This document shows, in pieces, positions 35,824 to 44,420 of a stretch of DNA of 64,000 nucleotides; the stretch's first letter is position 1; the number at the start of each line of letters is the position of its first letter. The stretch is taken from positions 124,001-188,000 of the forward strand of contig NZ_AUHT01000012.1 of the NCBI RefSeq assembly GCF_000423325.1, written 5' to 3'. This DNA comes from Lysobacter defluvii IMMIB APB-9 = DSM 18482. GTDB lineage: Bacteria; Pseudomonadota; Gammaproteobacteria; Xanthomonadales; Xanthomonadaceae. The notes below the pieces were generated by a model. The model saw nothing but the letters and a program-made list of their open reading frames with translations, had not been told where the DNA came from and made no database searches. A program made the translations under genes and the position numbers.

Positions 35824-36708
35824 ATGATCGAAGCCGTCACCTTCTGGAACGAAGCCAACAACAAATCGCATTGGGACATGGAGGTCGACCCGGAGTGGCG
35901 GCTCTATGCGGACATGGTGAAAGTGGCGGCGCAGGCGGTCAGGGCGCAGGCACCGCATGTCACCCGGGTGCTCGGCGGCATCTCGCCCATCGATCCCGCC
36001 TTCATCCGCCGCATGCACGAGTTCGGCGCGCTCGACGACCTCGACGCGGTGGGCGTGCACGGCTTCCCGCTGGACTGGAACCTGTGGCCGCTGGACTCCT
36101 GGCCCGAGAGGATCGCCGAGATCGAAGCAGTGACCCCGTTGCCGGTGTGGGTTCCGGAGGTCGGTGTCTCAAGCTTCGGCGCCGAGGAGGTCCAGGACTT
36201 CGGCCTGCGCCGCACCGCCTCGCTGCTGCTGGGCCGGGTGCCACGCATCCACTGGTACAGCCTGTACGACCTTCCGCAGGCGTGGGAGGCGACGACCCGG
36301 CACAAGGAAGCCGAGGGCTCGTCCTACTACCGCCATTTCCACATGGGCCTGCTGCGCGAGGACGGCACGCCGAAGATGGCGGCGCGCCAGTTCCATGAGT
36401 ACACGCCGGAAATGGGCATCTGCCAGTGGTTCCACTTCGAGGACCACCGGCTCGACGACGCGGTCGGCTGGCTGCGCCGGCTGGGCGTGCGCAAGGTGCG
36501 CACGGGACTGAGCTGGGCCGACTGGCTGCGCCCGGATTCGGAGCGCTGGTTCGACCGCATGGTCTCCGCGCTGGACGAGTTCGAGGTGACCGCGACGTTC
36601 TGCTTCACCCCCGAGTGCGAGGGGATCCAGCCCCACCACACCAGCGCCCCACGCGAGCCGCAGCGTTTCGCCGACTTCTGCGTGGAGATGATGCGGCGCT
36701 ACGCCTGA
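35824..36708 (+). CDS. clan GH-A glycoside hydrolase-like protein, possibly circularly permuted
   Basis: A 294-residue protein. Near the N-terminus it has WNEANNKSHW with Glu10, the typical acid/base Glu of clan GH-A glycosidases (end of strand 4), and PVWVPEVG with Glu112, the usual nucleophile (strand 7). The C-terminal third (about residues 205-294) reads like the strands 1-3 of the same barrel: LGVRKVRTGLSWADW, then TATFCFTPE, then FADFCVEMMRRYA. The order 4-8 then 1-3 suggests a circular permutation. It lies between inositol-phosphate synthase and a glycosyltransferase. Substrate unknown. Confidence 0.7.
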   Translation: MIEAVTFWNEANNKSHWDMEVDPEWRLYADMVKVAAQAVRAQAPHVTRVLGGISPIDPAFIRRMHEFGALDDLDAVGVHGFPLDWNLWPLDSWPERIAEIEAVTPLPVWVPEVGVSSFGAEEVQDFGLRRTASLLLGRVPRIHWYSLYDLPQAWEATTRHKEAEGSSYYRHFHMGLLREDGTPKMAARQFHEYTPEMGICQWFHFEDHRLDDAVGWLRRLGVRKVRTGLSWADWLRPDSERWFDRMVSALDEFEVTATFCFTPECEGIQPHHTSAPREPQRFADFCVEMMRRYA

Positions 36709-36725
36709 GCGGCAAAGGAGAGGCC

Positions 36726-37667
36726 TTGGCCGCTGATCCCTGGGTGCGGTACATGCGCCGGGGCGAGTGGGAGCGTGCGTGGGCGCTAGGGGATACCGCG
36801 ATGCGCGAGCTCGCCGGGTGCGACTTCCGCCACGTGCCGCGGCACCTGCAGTACGTGTGGACCGGGGCCCCGGTCGAAGGCAGGCGGGTGCTGGTGCGCT
36901 GTTACCACGGCCTGGGCGACACGCTGCAGTTCATCCGTTACATCCCCGCGTTGGCACGGGTGGCACGTGGCGTAGTGGTCTGGGCACAGGCGGCCCTGCT
37001 GCCGATGCTGGGGCAAGTGCCTGGCATCGACGTGCTGCTGCCGCTGCACGACGGCACGCCGGACGCGGAGTACGAGGTCGACGTCGAGTTGATGGAGCTG
37101 CCCCGCGTGCTCCGCCTCCGCCCCACCGAGCTGCCGACCGCGGTGCCGTACCTCCGGGCGGAGCCACTCGCCCTGACAGGGAGTGGTTCCGACCCGCGGC
37201 CGCGCATCGGCCTGGTCTGGCAGGGTGGGGACTGGAACCCCGAGCGGTCGATGGCCTTCGGGGCGATCGCGCCGCTTGCCGCGATCCCCGGCATCCGCCC
37301 GCTGATCGTGCAGCCGCTCGCAGCAGAAGCGGGCTGGGATGGCCGCACCGGTGAGTACCCTGGCGAGTTCGACATCCCGGCCTTCGCCCGCCTGCTGGCG
37401 TCGCTCGACCTGCTGGTGACGATCGACTCCATGCCGGCCCACCTGGCCGGTGCGATGGGCATCCCCACCTGGCTGCTGCTGCACCACGACCCGGACTGGC
37501 GGTGGATGGAAGGCCGGGAGGACAGCCCGTGGTACCCGGACATGCGGCTGTTCCGGCAGCAGGAACCGGGTGACTGGGACAGCGTGGTCGCGCGGGTGGC
37601 CGGCGCCCTGGAGGCTCAGCGCGATTCGATCCAGGCGACCAGCCGCCCCAGCCGGCCGCGGTGGTAG
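36726..37667 (+). CDS. glycosyltransferase of the TPR-associated GT9/GT41-like type
   Basis: A 313-residue protein matching the catalytic domain usually found behind TPR repeats: LVRCYHGLGDTLQFIRY, RIGLVWQGGDWNPERSM, the nucleotide-sugar segment LDLLVTIDSMPAHLAGAMGIP, and DWRWMEGREDSPWYPDMRLF. The TPR part is reduced to about 40 residues. AAAGGAG ends 5 nt before a TTG at 36726, which is taken as the start; an ATG at 36753 is the alternative. Its 3' end overlaps the convergent gene by 52 bp. It probably transfers a sugar in the neighbouring glycan pathway. Confidence 0.75.
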   Translation: MAADPWVRYMRRGEWERAWALGDTAMRELAGCDFRHVPRHLQYVWTGAPVEGRRVLVRCYHGLGDTLQFIRYIPALARVARGVVVWAQAALLPMLGQVPGIDVLLPLHDGTPDAEYEVDVELMELPRVLRLRPTELPTAVPYLRAEPLALTGSGSDPRPRIGLVWQGGDWNPERSMAFGAIAPLAAIPGIRPLIVQPLAAEAGWDGRTGEYPGEFDIPAFARLLASLDLLVTIDSMPAHLAGAMGIPTWLLLHHDPDWRWMEGREDSPWYPDMRLFRQQEPGDWDSVVARVAGALEAQRDSIQATSRPSRPRW

Positions 37668-39004
37668 GCGAGCGCGTGGTACAGCGCGGCCGATGCGCGG
37701 GCCCAGCGCAGGTAGATCCAGGGACGGCCACTGGCGCGCGCAATCCGGAACATGCGGTGGCTCCAGCGCGAGATCGCCTGGCGCATGGCGTAGATCCGCC
37801 GCCGCGCCGGATCCGGGGCGGCGGCATCGGGCGGCACCCGCTTGCGCGGCACCAGCCCGCGGCGCCGGGCGAGCCGCCACGCGAGTCCCTCGCGCCGCTG
37901 CCGCAGGCCCGCCGCCTGGGTGTCGGCGACGTAGCGGTCGTCCACTTCCTCCAGGGCGAGACGGCCCTCGGCCAGCGCGCGCTCGACCAGGCCGCCGATC
38001 ACCGGTGAGCGCACCAGCATGACGTTGGTGCCGCGCCAGTCCGACGAGTGCGGCTCCACCCAGGCATCGCCGAAGGAGACGTCCGCGGTCTCGGCCACCA
38101 CGTCGTCGCAGAAGTTGCATGCCGGAGCCATGAAGAAGCCCGCGCCCCAGTCGCCGTCGGCCATGTGCCACCAGTCGCCGGTCCGCGGCGAGCCGTCCTG
38201 GAGCCTCATGCGGGTGCTGTACCAGTTGGCGGGGCGACCCTCCGCCTTGTGCCGGTACTCCACGGCCTGGACCTGGTCGATCGGGACGCCGATCTGCACC
38301 GCCAGGCTCTCGGTGAACGCCGCGCTCTTCATGTGCCCGCAGAACAGGCCGAGCGTGTGCACGATGCGCTCGCGGTAGACGGGATCGTTCCGCCGCAGCA
38401 GCTGCACCGCCTTGATGAAGCACGGGATGCCGACCACGGCGTAGCCGCCCGGCTCGCGTGCGATCACGCGCAGCACCTCCGACAGCTCGATCGGGTGGTA
38501 GCGCGACTGCGCGCCTTCGCGGACCTCGCCGACGCTGCGCGAGATCCGGTAGGCGAAGAAGCGCCCCTCCTGCCGTGGCTGCTCGCAAGGCACGACGTGC
38601 ACCACGGCGTCGACCAGGCCCTTGTCGAGCAGTTCGCAGGCGACCCAGCTCACCAGGCCCCCGGAACTGCCGCGCAGGCGGAAGTCGCCCTCGGCGGCAT
38701 GGCCGACCCACGCCGATTCGTAGCGGCCCACGCTCGCCGCATGCCGGGGCGCCCTCGGGAACTCGCGTGCGGCGATCCGGTCCTCGTCGGCCGCACGTGG
38801 CGAGAAGGGGCAGATGGAAGTAAAGCCGGGCGGGCCCGACGCCATCCAGTCCGGGTCGGCGCGTGGCCGCAGCAGGCCGTCTTCGTCGAACCCCATTTCC
38901 GCCTGCCCCGGCGCTGCCAGTCCGGCGCAGGCGCCGCAGCCGATGCAGAGGCCGGCGCGGACGATGTCCCCCGGTCCGGGCGCGCGTTGCAGGTCGTTCC
39001 TCAT
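37616..39004 (-). CDS. F420-hydrogenase/dehydrogenase beta-subunit-like Fe-S protein
   Basis: A 462-residue protein of the FrhB-like family. It has an N-terminal 4Fe-4S cluster pattern (CIGCGACAGL with a later ICPF), the RGSSGGLVSW flavin/F420 domain entry, CFIKAVQLLRRND, GLFCGHMKSA and a central CNFCDDVVAETADVSFGDAW. In exopolysaccharide clusters these proteins regularly pair with pyruvyltransferases, as here, and probably act on a sugar rather than on F420. The ATG at 39004 overlaps the upstream gene's stop (ATGA). The 3' end overlaps the convergent glycosyltransferase gene by 52 bp. Confidence 0.82.
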   Translation of the reverse strand: MRNDLQRAPGPGDIVRAGLCIGCGACAGLAAPGQAEMGFDEDGLLRPRADPDWMASGPPGFTSICPFSPRAADEDRIAAREFPRAPRHAASVGRYESAWVGHAAEGDFRLRGSSGGLVSWVACELLDKGLVDAVVHVVPCEQPRQEGRFFAYRISRSVGEVREGAQSRYHPIELSEVLRVIAREPGGYAVVGIPCFIKAVQLLRRNDPVYRERIVHTLGLFCGHMKSAAFTESLAVQIGVPIDQVQAVEYRHKAEGRPANWYSTRMRLQDGSPRTGDWWHMADGDWGAGFFMAPACNFCDDVVAETADVSFGDAWVEPHSSDWRGTNVMLVRSPVIGGLVERALAEGRLALEEVDDRYVADTQAAGLRQRREGLAWRLARRRGLVPRKRVPPDAAAPDPARRRIYAMRQAISRWSHRMFRIARASGRPWIYLRWARASAALYHALAYHRGRLGRLVAWIESR

Positions 39005-40071
39005 GCCGCCAGCGCCCGGTCGAGGTAGTGGCCGGAGCGTTGCCGCGCCGCGTCGATCGACGCCGCGATGGCGGGCTCCAGCGGGCCGCCGAGCAGGGCG
39101 TCGAGGTCGGCGGGTGCGCCCGGTTCCACCATGTGCCGGTTGCCGCCCACGGTGTCCATCAACCCCCTCACCTTGTTGCTGCGGTACCAGGACGGCTCGC
39201 AGGCGAATGGCCGCGCGTTGAGCAGCGCGAACACGCAGCCATGGAAGAAGTTGGTGACCACCGCCGCGGCACCGGCCATGAAGCGGGCGAAGGCATGCGG
39301 GCCGGCGTCCAGCCATTGTCGGTCGGCCCAGTCGTTGCGGTAGCCGATGCTGACGATCCCGAGCCCTCGGGCCGCTGCCCACTCCCGCACCTGGTTGGCG
39401 AACGTCTCCGAGAAGCCGTGCCCGTACACGGCAAGGTACGGCTCTCCGGCCGGCTCTCCAGGCTCCACGGGTCCGGCTGCGGCCGCGTCCGGTGGGAACT
39501 GCAGGCACGGGTCCAGTACCAGCGGCGGCGCCTCGCCCAGTGCGTCTTCCACGATCCGCGCCGAGTTGCCGTCGCGGACCGAGAGGTGGTCGAAGGCCGC
39601 GAGCCAGTCGGCATGCTCCCGGTCCAGCCGCCAGTCGGCGTCGTGGTTGCCGAAGCTCGCCGCGTAGGAGACCAGCCGCGGGGCCGCCAGCCCCTGGCCG
39701 TAGAACAGCGGGCAGTCGCCGTACCACGGGTGGGCGAGGTTCCAGACCTCGTCGCTGCCCACCAACACCAGGTCGCACTCGAGCGCGGCTCCGCCTTCCA
39801 GCGGGATCGGCGGCGACAGCGGCAGGCCCTGGACGGCCTCGTGGAAGCGGTGGATCTTGGCGCGGTAGCGGGGGCGGTCGGACGGGGGCGGCACCTCGGG
39901 CAGGGTGGGTCGGAAGGCGCACCTCCACTCGGCGATGTCCACCCGGCGCGACACATGGTCGATCACCACCGGGTCGTGTCCGCGGGCCCGCAGGCCCTCG
40001 ACCAGGCAACGGGCCTGCCAGTAGCTGCCGTAGTTGATGCAGCGATGGAACGTCAGTACGCCGATCCGCAC
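39001..40071 (-). CDS. polysaccharide pyruvyl transferase family protein
   Basis: A 356-residue member of the family that adds pyruvate ketals to sugars in extracellular polysaccharides. Family patterns are IGVLTFHRCINYGSYWQA at the start, DLVLVGSDEVWNL, SYAASFGN, LSVRDGNSA, and VVTNFFHGCVFALL. The conserved part begins at a GTG at 40071, with AAGGAG about 10 nt upstream; an ATG further upstream at 40242 would overlap the divergent phosphatase gene. It is coupled to the FrhB-like gene by a 4-bp overlap. Confidence 0.85.
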   Translation of the reverse strand: MRIGVLTFHRCINYGSYWQARCLVEGLRARGHDPVVIDHVSRRVDIAEWRCAFRPTLPEVPPPSDRPRYRAKIHRFHEAVQGLPLSPPIPLEGGAALECDLVLVGSDEVWNLAHPWYGDCPLFYGQGLAAPRLVSYAASFGNHDADWRLDREHADWLAAFDHLSVRDGNSARIVEDALGEAPPLVLDPCLQFPPDAAAAGPVEPGEPAGEPYLAVYGHGFSETFANQVREWAAARGLGIVSIGYRNDWADRQWLDAGPHAFARFMAGAAAVVTNFFHGCVFALLNARPFACEPSWYRSNKVRGLMDTVGGNRHMVEPGAPADLDALLGGPLEPAIAASIDAARQRSGHYLDRALAA

Positions 40072-40150
40072 GTGGTGGATGCTCCTTGCCGGGATGTAGC
40101 CTTCGCGGTCACCCGTTGCCGGACGACAATGACCGGCGCCGCCAGGGACG

Positions 40151-40762
40151 ATGCCGATGACCCGTTTTTTCCTGATCCGCCACGCCGCCAACGACCACTC
40201 CGGCCATGGCTTCGCCGGGCGCACGCCGGGCATCGACCTCAATGCCGCCGGTTGGGAGCAGGCGCGCGGGTTGGCATCGCGGTTCGGCGGCGTGCCGGTG
40301 GCGGCGGTCTACAGCAGCCCGCTCGAGCGGGCGATGCAGACCGCGGAACCCATCGCGACCCTACTGGGGCTCCCGGTCACCAGCCGTGAAGAATTCCTCG
40401 AGCTGGACACCGGCGACTGGACCGGCCGGCGCTTCGACTCGCTTGAAGACGACGCAGCCTTCCACCGATTCAACTCGCTGCGCAGCTGCTCGGGTGCGCC
40501 AGGCGGGGAGCTGATGCTGCAGGCCCAGGCGCGCATGGTCGCGGGCCTGGAGGCCGTGCGCTGCAGCCACCCCGGCCAGTCCGTGGTCGTCGTCAGCCAC
40601 GGCGACATGATCCGCGCCGCGCTCGCCCACTGCCTTGGCATGCCGCTGGACCTGATGCTGCGGCTCGAGGTGGAGATGGGCTCGGTGAGCACCGTCGAGA
40701 TCGGCGACGGCGCCGTGCGGGTGCTGGCGGTCAATGGCACGGGCCGGCTGCCGCGCGGTTGA
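40151..40762 (+). CDS. histidine phosphatase family protein (phosphoglycerate mutase-like)
   Basis: A 203-residue enzyme with the catalytic FLIRHAAND motif, SSPLERAMQTAEPIA, the proton-donor region in LELDTGDWTGRRFDSL, and the second His in VVSHGDMIRAALAH. Members of this branch act on small phosphates such as alpha-ribazole or sugar phosphates. It is divergent from the pyruvyltransferase gene and runs 48 bp ahead of ntrB. Whether it serves the inositol/glycan module or is a separate housekeeping gene cannot be decided. Confidence 0.85.
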   Translation: MPMTRFFLIRHAANDHSGHGFAGRTPGIDLNAAGWEQARGLASRFGGVPVAAVYSSPLERAMQTAEPIATLLGLPVTSREEFLELDTGDWTGRRFDSLEDDAAFHRFNSLRSCSGAPGGELMLQAQARMVAGLEAVRCSHPGQSVVVVSHGDMIRAALAHCLGMPLDLMLRLEVEMGSVSTVEIGDGAVRVLAVNGTGRLPRG

Positions 40763-40810
40763 CGCACCGCGCAGTCCGGCGGCGTCGCGTTAGCCACTAC
40801 CATCGTGCCG

Positions 40811-41848
40811 ATGTCCTCCGCCCCCCACGCTCCCGATGCCGAAGCCCTGGTGACGCCACTGGCGTGGATCGGCGCCGACGGGGCGCTGGCCTGGTGCAAT
40901 CCCGCGTTCGCGAGCTGGCTGGGCGTAGGGGCGCGGCGCCTGCTCGGGCGACCCCTGCTCGCGCTCGAGGTCGAGGAACCGGGGCGACTGGAATCTGCCC
41001 TTGCCCGGCTCGAGGATGACGGCACACCGCTGCGCCTGCGGCGGATGCACCTGCGCCATCCGGAGGGCGCCGAACGCTTCGCCGACCTTTGGCTGTCCGC
41101 CGCGGAAGCGGGGGGCGTCCTGGTGGAGGCCCATCCGGTCGACGAGTTTCCCGGCGACGACCCGGCCCTGATGCTGCCGTCCGCGCTCTCGGCCACGCTC
41201 AAGGGTCTGGCGCACGAGTTGCGCAACCCGCTGGCCGGGCTCAAGGGCGCCGCGCAGTTGCTGGGACGGCGGGTGGACGAGCGCGACCGCGAGTTGACCG
41301 GCCTGATCCAGGACGAGGTCGCGCGCCTGGCCTCGCTGGTGGACGGGCTGATGCAGCCGCAAGCCCAGGGTCCCAGGGAGCCGGTCAACATCCATGCGGT
41401 GCTCGAGCGGGTGCTGCGCCTGGCAGAGAGCGACGCCGGCTGGGCCGTGCGGCTGGTCCGCGACTACGACCCGAGCCTCCCGGAATTGCTGGGCGATGCC
41501 GACCGTCTGGTGCAGGCGCTCTGGAACCTGGTGCGCAACGCGATCCAGGCCGGCGCGGGCACGGTCACCCTGCGCACGCGCGCCGAGCACGGGCTGCACC
41601 TGGGCGACCGGGTCTGGCCGCTGGTGCTGCGGCTGGAGGTGGTCGACGACGGCCGCGGCGTGCCGGCCGAGCTGGCGGACACCCTGTTCCTGCCGCTGGT
41701 CACCGGCCAGGCCGAGGGCAACGGCCTGGGCCTGCCACTGGCGCAACAGGTTGCACGCGAGCACCGCGGCTCGCTGGGGTGGCGCTCGCGCGCGGGGCAC
41801 ACGGTATTCACCCTGCTGTTGCCGATCACCGACGGGGACGACGCATGA
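40811..41848 (+). CDS. ntrB: nitrogen regulation histidine kinase NtrB (GlnL)
   Basis: A 345-residue cytoplasmic kinase with a PAS-like sensor (about residues 10-115), an H-box HELRNPLAGLKGAAQLL with His135, the N-box in ALWNLVRNAIQAG and a C-terminal ATPase with DDGRGVP and GNGLGLPLA. In the Ntr system it phosphorylates NtrC under nitrogen limitation, under control of P-II. It overlaps ntrC by 4 bp (ATGA). The ATG at 40811 is used; an in-frame GTG lies two codons upstream. The glnA target lies 7 kb to the left with matching enhancer sites. Confidence 0.92.
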   Translation: MSSAPHAPDAEALVTPLAWIGADGALAWCNPAFASWLGVGARRLLGRPLLALEVEEPGRLESALARLEDDGTPLRLRRMHLRHPEGAERFADLWLSAAEAGGVLVEAHPVDEFPGDDPALMLPSALSATLKGLAHELRNPLAGLKGAAQLLGRRVDERDRELTGLIQDEVARLASLVDGLMQPQAQGPREPVNIHAVLERVLRLAESDAGWAVRLVRDYDPSLPELLGDADRLVQALWNLVRNAIQAGAGTVTLRTRAEHGLHLGDRVWPLVLRLEVVDDGRGVPAELADTLFLPLVTGQAEGNGLGLPLAQQVAREHRGSLGWRSRAGHTVFTLLLPITDGDDA

Positions 41849-43248
41849 GCACGATCTGGGTGGTGGACGACGACCGCGGGGTGCGCTTCGTGCTCGCCAC
41901 CGCCCTGCGCGAGGCCGGGCACGAGGTCGAGGAGTTCGAGCGTGCGGCGGCGGTGCTGGCGGCGCTCGGCGAGGGCGCCCCGGACCTGCTGTTCACCGAT
42001 GTCCGGATGCCGGGCGAGGACGGGCTCGCGCTGCTGCAGCGGCTGCGCGAAATCGCGCCGGGCCTGCCGGTGGTGGTGATGAGCGCCTACACCGACGTGG
42101 CCACTACCGCCGGGGCGTTCCGCGGCGGCGCGCACGAGTACCTGGCCAAGCCGTTCGACCTCGATGATGCCGTGGCGCTGGCGGCGCGGACGCTGGCGGG
42201 AGCCGGCGCCGCCACCGATGCAGAGACGGCGCCCACGTCCCGCCGCGGCGGCGACGCCCTGCTTGGTACGTCCCCGCCCATGCGCGAGCTGTTCCGCGCG
42301 ATCGGCCGGCTTGCCCAGGCCCCGGTGCCGGTGCTGGTCACCGGCGAGACCGGAACCGGCAAGGAGCTGGTCGCCCGCGCGCTGCATCGCGAGTCGCCGC
42401 GGGCTGCGCGGCCGTTCGTGGCGATCAACACCGCGGCAATTCCTGCCGACCTGCTGGAAAGCGAGCTGTTCGGTCACGAGGCGGGCGCGTTCACCGGCGC
42501 GCAGCGACGCCGGACCGGGCGGTTCGAGCAGGCCAACGGCGGCACGCTGTTCCTGGACGAGATCGGCGACATGCCGGCGGCGCTGCAGACCCGACTGCTG
42601 CGCGTGCTGGCCGAGGGCGAGTTCTTCCGGGTCGGCGGGCGAGAACTGGTCCGGGTGGACGTGCGGGTCATCGCCGCCACCCACCAGGACCTCGAATCTT
42701 TGGTGGAGCAGGGGCGCTTCCGGGCCGACCTGCTGCACCGGCTGGACGTGGTGCGCCTGCGGCTGCCGCCCCTGCGCGAACGCCCCGGGGACATCCCGGA
42801 GCTGGCCGCCCGCTTCCTGGAGCAGGCCGCCGCCCGCCTGGGCGCGGCGCCGCGACGGGTGCGCCCGGACGCGCTCGAACGGCTGGCGGCGCATCCATGG
42901 CCCGGCAACGTGCGCGAGCTGGAGAACCTGTGCTGGCGGCTGGCGACGCTGGCACCGGACGTGCCGATCGACGCCCGGCAGGTCGATGCGCTGCTTGGTC
43001 GTGGCGCGCCCGGCGAAGCCGCCCCGGATCCAGGGCAGGACTGGACACGCGGACTGGCGGACTGGGTACGCGATCGGCTGGAGGCGGGTACCCCGGACGT
43101 CCACGCCCGCGCGCTGGAGCGCTTCGAGCAGGCCGTGTTCGAGGCCGCCCTGGCCCAGGCCGGCGGCAACCGCAGCGAGGCCGCCGCGCGGCTCGGCATC
43201 GGCCGCAACACCCTCGGGCGCAAGCTCGGCCCGCGCACGGCGGAGTGA
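41845..43248 (+). CDS. ntrC: nitrogen regulation response regulator NtrC (GlnG)
   Basis: A 467-residue sigma-54 activator. The receiver domain carries the phospho-acceptor Asp52 in [13 protein letters not shown]. The AAA+ domain has [15 protein letters not shown], the sigma-54 contact loop GAFTGA and [12 protein letters not shown]. The C-terminal Fis-type helix-turn-helix is in [18 protein letters not shown]. The start overlaps ntrB. Likely targets include glnA, whose upstream region in this window has two NtrC-type dyads and a sigma-54 promoter. Confidence 0.95.
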   Translation: MSTIWVVDDDRGVRFVLATALREAGHEVEEFERAAAVLAALGEGAPDLLFTDVRMPGEDGLALLQRLREIAPGLPVVVMSAYTDVATTAGAFRGGAHEYLAKPFDLDDAVALAARTLAGAGAATDAETAPTSRRGGDALLGTSPPMRELFRAIGRLAQAPVPVLVTGETGTGKELVARALHRESPRAARPFVAINTAAIPADLLESELFGHEAGAFTGAQRRRTGRFEQANGGTLFLDEIGDMPAALQTRLLRVLAEGEFFRVGGRELVRVDVRVIAATHQDLESLVEQGRFRADLLHRLDVVRLRLPPLRERPGDIPELAARFLEQAAARLGAAPRRVRPDALERLAAHPWPGNVRELENLCWRLATLAPDVPIDARQVDALLGRGAPGEAAPDPGQDWTRGLADWVRDRLEAGTPDVHARALERFEQAVFEAALAQAGGNRSEAAARLGIGRNTLGRKLGPRTAE

Positions 43249-43323
43249 TTCACCGCATCCAGCGCGCGGTTGCGGTAGCGTTCTCCGGCTGTCCTACCCC
43301 GCATCACCGACAGGAGAATCGCG

Positions 43324-43923
43324 ATGACCCCGATCCGTACCCTGCTCCTCGCCGCCGGCGTGGCCGGCCTCGCCGCCTGCGCCAGCACCCCGCAGGAGAG
43401 CGCCACGACCGCGACCACCGGCGCAACGTCGGCCGCCCAGGCGCCGACTGCCATGGCCACCGCCTCGACCGTCCACAACGCGCGCGTGAACCTGTCCGCC
43501 GCCTCCGGCAGCCTGGTCAGCGGCACGCTGGACGTGATGGCCATGGGCGACGGCCTGCACCTGACCGGCGAGATCGGTGGGCTGACCCCCAACGGCACCC
43601 ACGCGATCCACATCCACGAGAAGGGCGACTGCAGCGCCGCGGACGCGACCAGCGCCGGCGGCCACTTCAACCCGCACGGCAACCCGCACGGGCGCGCCGG
43701 GCACGGCGCCCACCACGGCGGCGACATGGACAACATCGTGGCCGACGCCGAAGGCGTGGCGCGGGTCGACGTGCATGCGATGGGCGTGGTGCTCGGCGGC
43801 GGAGCGCCCAACGATGCGCTGGGCAAGGCGGTGATCGTGCACGGCGGGGCCGATGACTACACCAGCCAGCCCACCGGCGATGCAGGGAACCGCATCGCCT
43901 GCGGCATCATCCGCGCGCAGTGA
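43324..43923 (+). CDS. sodC: Cu/Zn superoxide dismutase lipoprotein
   Basis: A 199-residue periplasmic superoxide dismutase. A lipobox ends LAAC (Cys19-20 region), followed by a Ser/Thr/Ala-rich linker. The metal ligands are visible in [20 protein letters not shown], the His/Gly-rich [12 protein letters not shown] and a late [10 protein letters not shown]. The disulfide cysteines are in GDCS and IACGII. It disposes of superoxide outside the cytoplasm. CAGGAG precedes the ATG at 43324. The stop overlaps the next gene by 4 bp. Confidence 0.94.
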   Translation: MTPIRTLLLAAGVAGLAACASTPQESATTATTGATSAAQAPTAMATASTVHNARVNLSAASGSLVSGTLDVMAMGDGLHLTGEIGGLTPNGTHAIHIHEKGDCSAADATSAGGHFNPHGNPHGRAGHGAHHGGDMDNIVADAEGVARVDVHAMGVVLGGGAPNDALGKAVIVHGGADDYTSQPTGDAGNRIACGIIRAQ

Positions 43924-44420
43924 CCGAAGCCACGCGCCTGGTCGTCCGCGCCGCCGGTGCGGACGACGCCGACCTGCTCGCGGCCTGGGCGGTGGCCATG
44001 GCGCGCGAGACCGAGGGCCGTGAACTCGATCCCGCGACCGTGCTGGCCGGGGTCAGCGCGGGAATCGCCGATCCCGCCCGGGCCCGCTACTTCGTCGCCG
44101 CCCGCCAGGCCGTGGCCGGCGGGCGCGAGACCCTGTCCGAGCCCGTCGGCACGCTGATGCTCACCCGTGAGTGGAGCGACTGGCGCAACGGCGAGTGGTG
44201 GTGGATCCAGAGCGTCTACGTCGTGCCGGGCCGGCGTCGCAGGGGCGTCTTCCGCGCGCTGTACCGGCACGTGGAGGCACTGGCCCGGGAGACCGCGGGG
44301 GTGGTCGGGCTGCGCCTGTACGTGGAGCGCGACAACGCCGACGCCCGGCGCACCTACGAGGCGCTGGGGATGGTGGACGCCGGCTACGACCTCCTCGAGG
44401 CCGAATACACCGCCGGCTAG
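43920..44420 (+). CDS. GNAT-family N-acetyltransferase
   Basis: A 166-residue GNAT enzyme. The acetyl-CoA binding motif A is IQSVYVVPGRRRRGVFRAL and motif B is LRLYVERDNADARRTYEALGM. The substrate is unknown. It starts at a GTG overlapping the sodC stop (GTGA), so it is translated with sodC. Its stop overlaps the convergent gene by 4 bp. Confidence 0.88.
   Translation: MTEATRLVVRAAGADDADLLAAWAVAMARETEGRELDPATVLAGVSAGIADPARARYFVAARQAVAGGRETLSEPVGTLMLTREWSDWRNGEWWWIQSVYVVPGRRRRGVFRALYRHVEALARETAGVVGLRLYVERDNADARRTYEALGMVDAGYDLLEAEYTAG

Noticed and set aside
37616-40009. A single long fused minus-strand protein upstream of the FrhB-like gene
   Set aside because: The frame is open by chance through the pyruvyltransferase gene; the ATGA overlap at 39001-39004 marks the true start.
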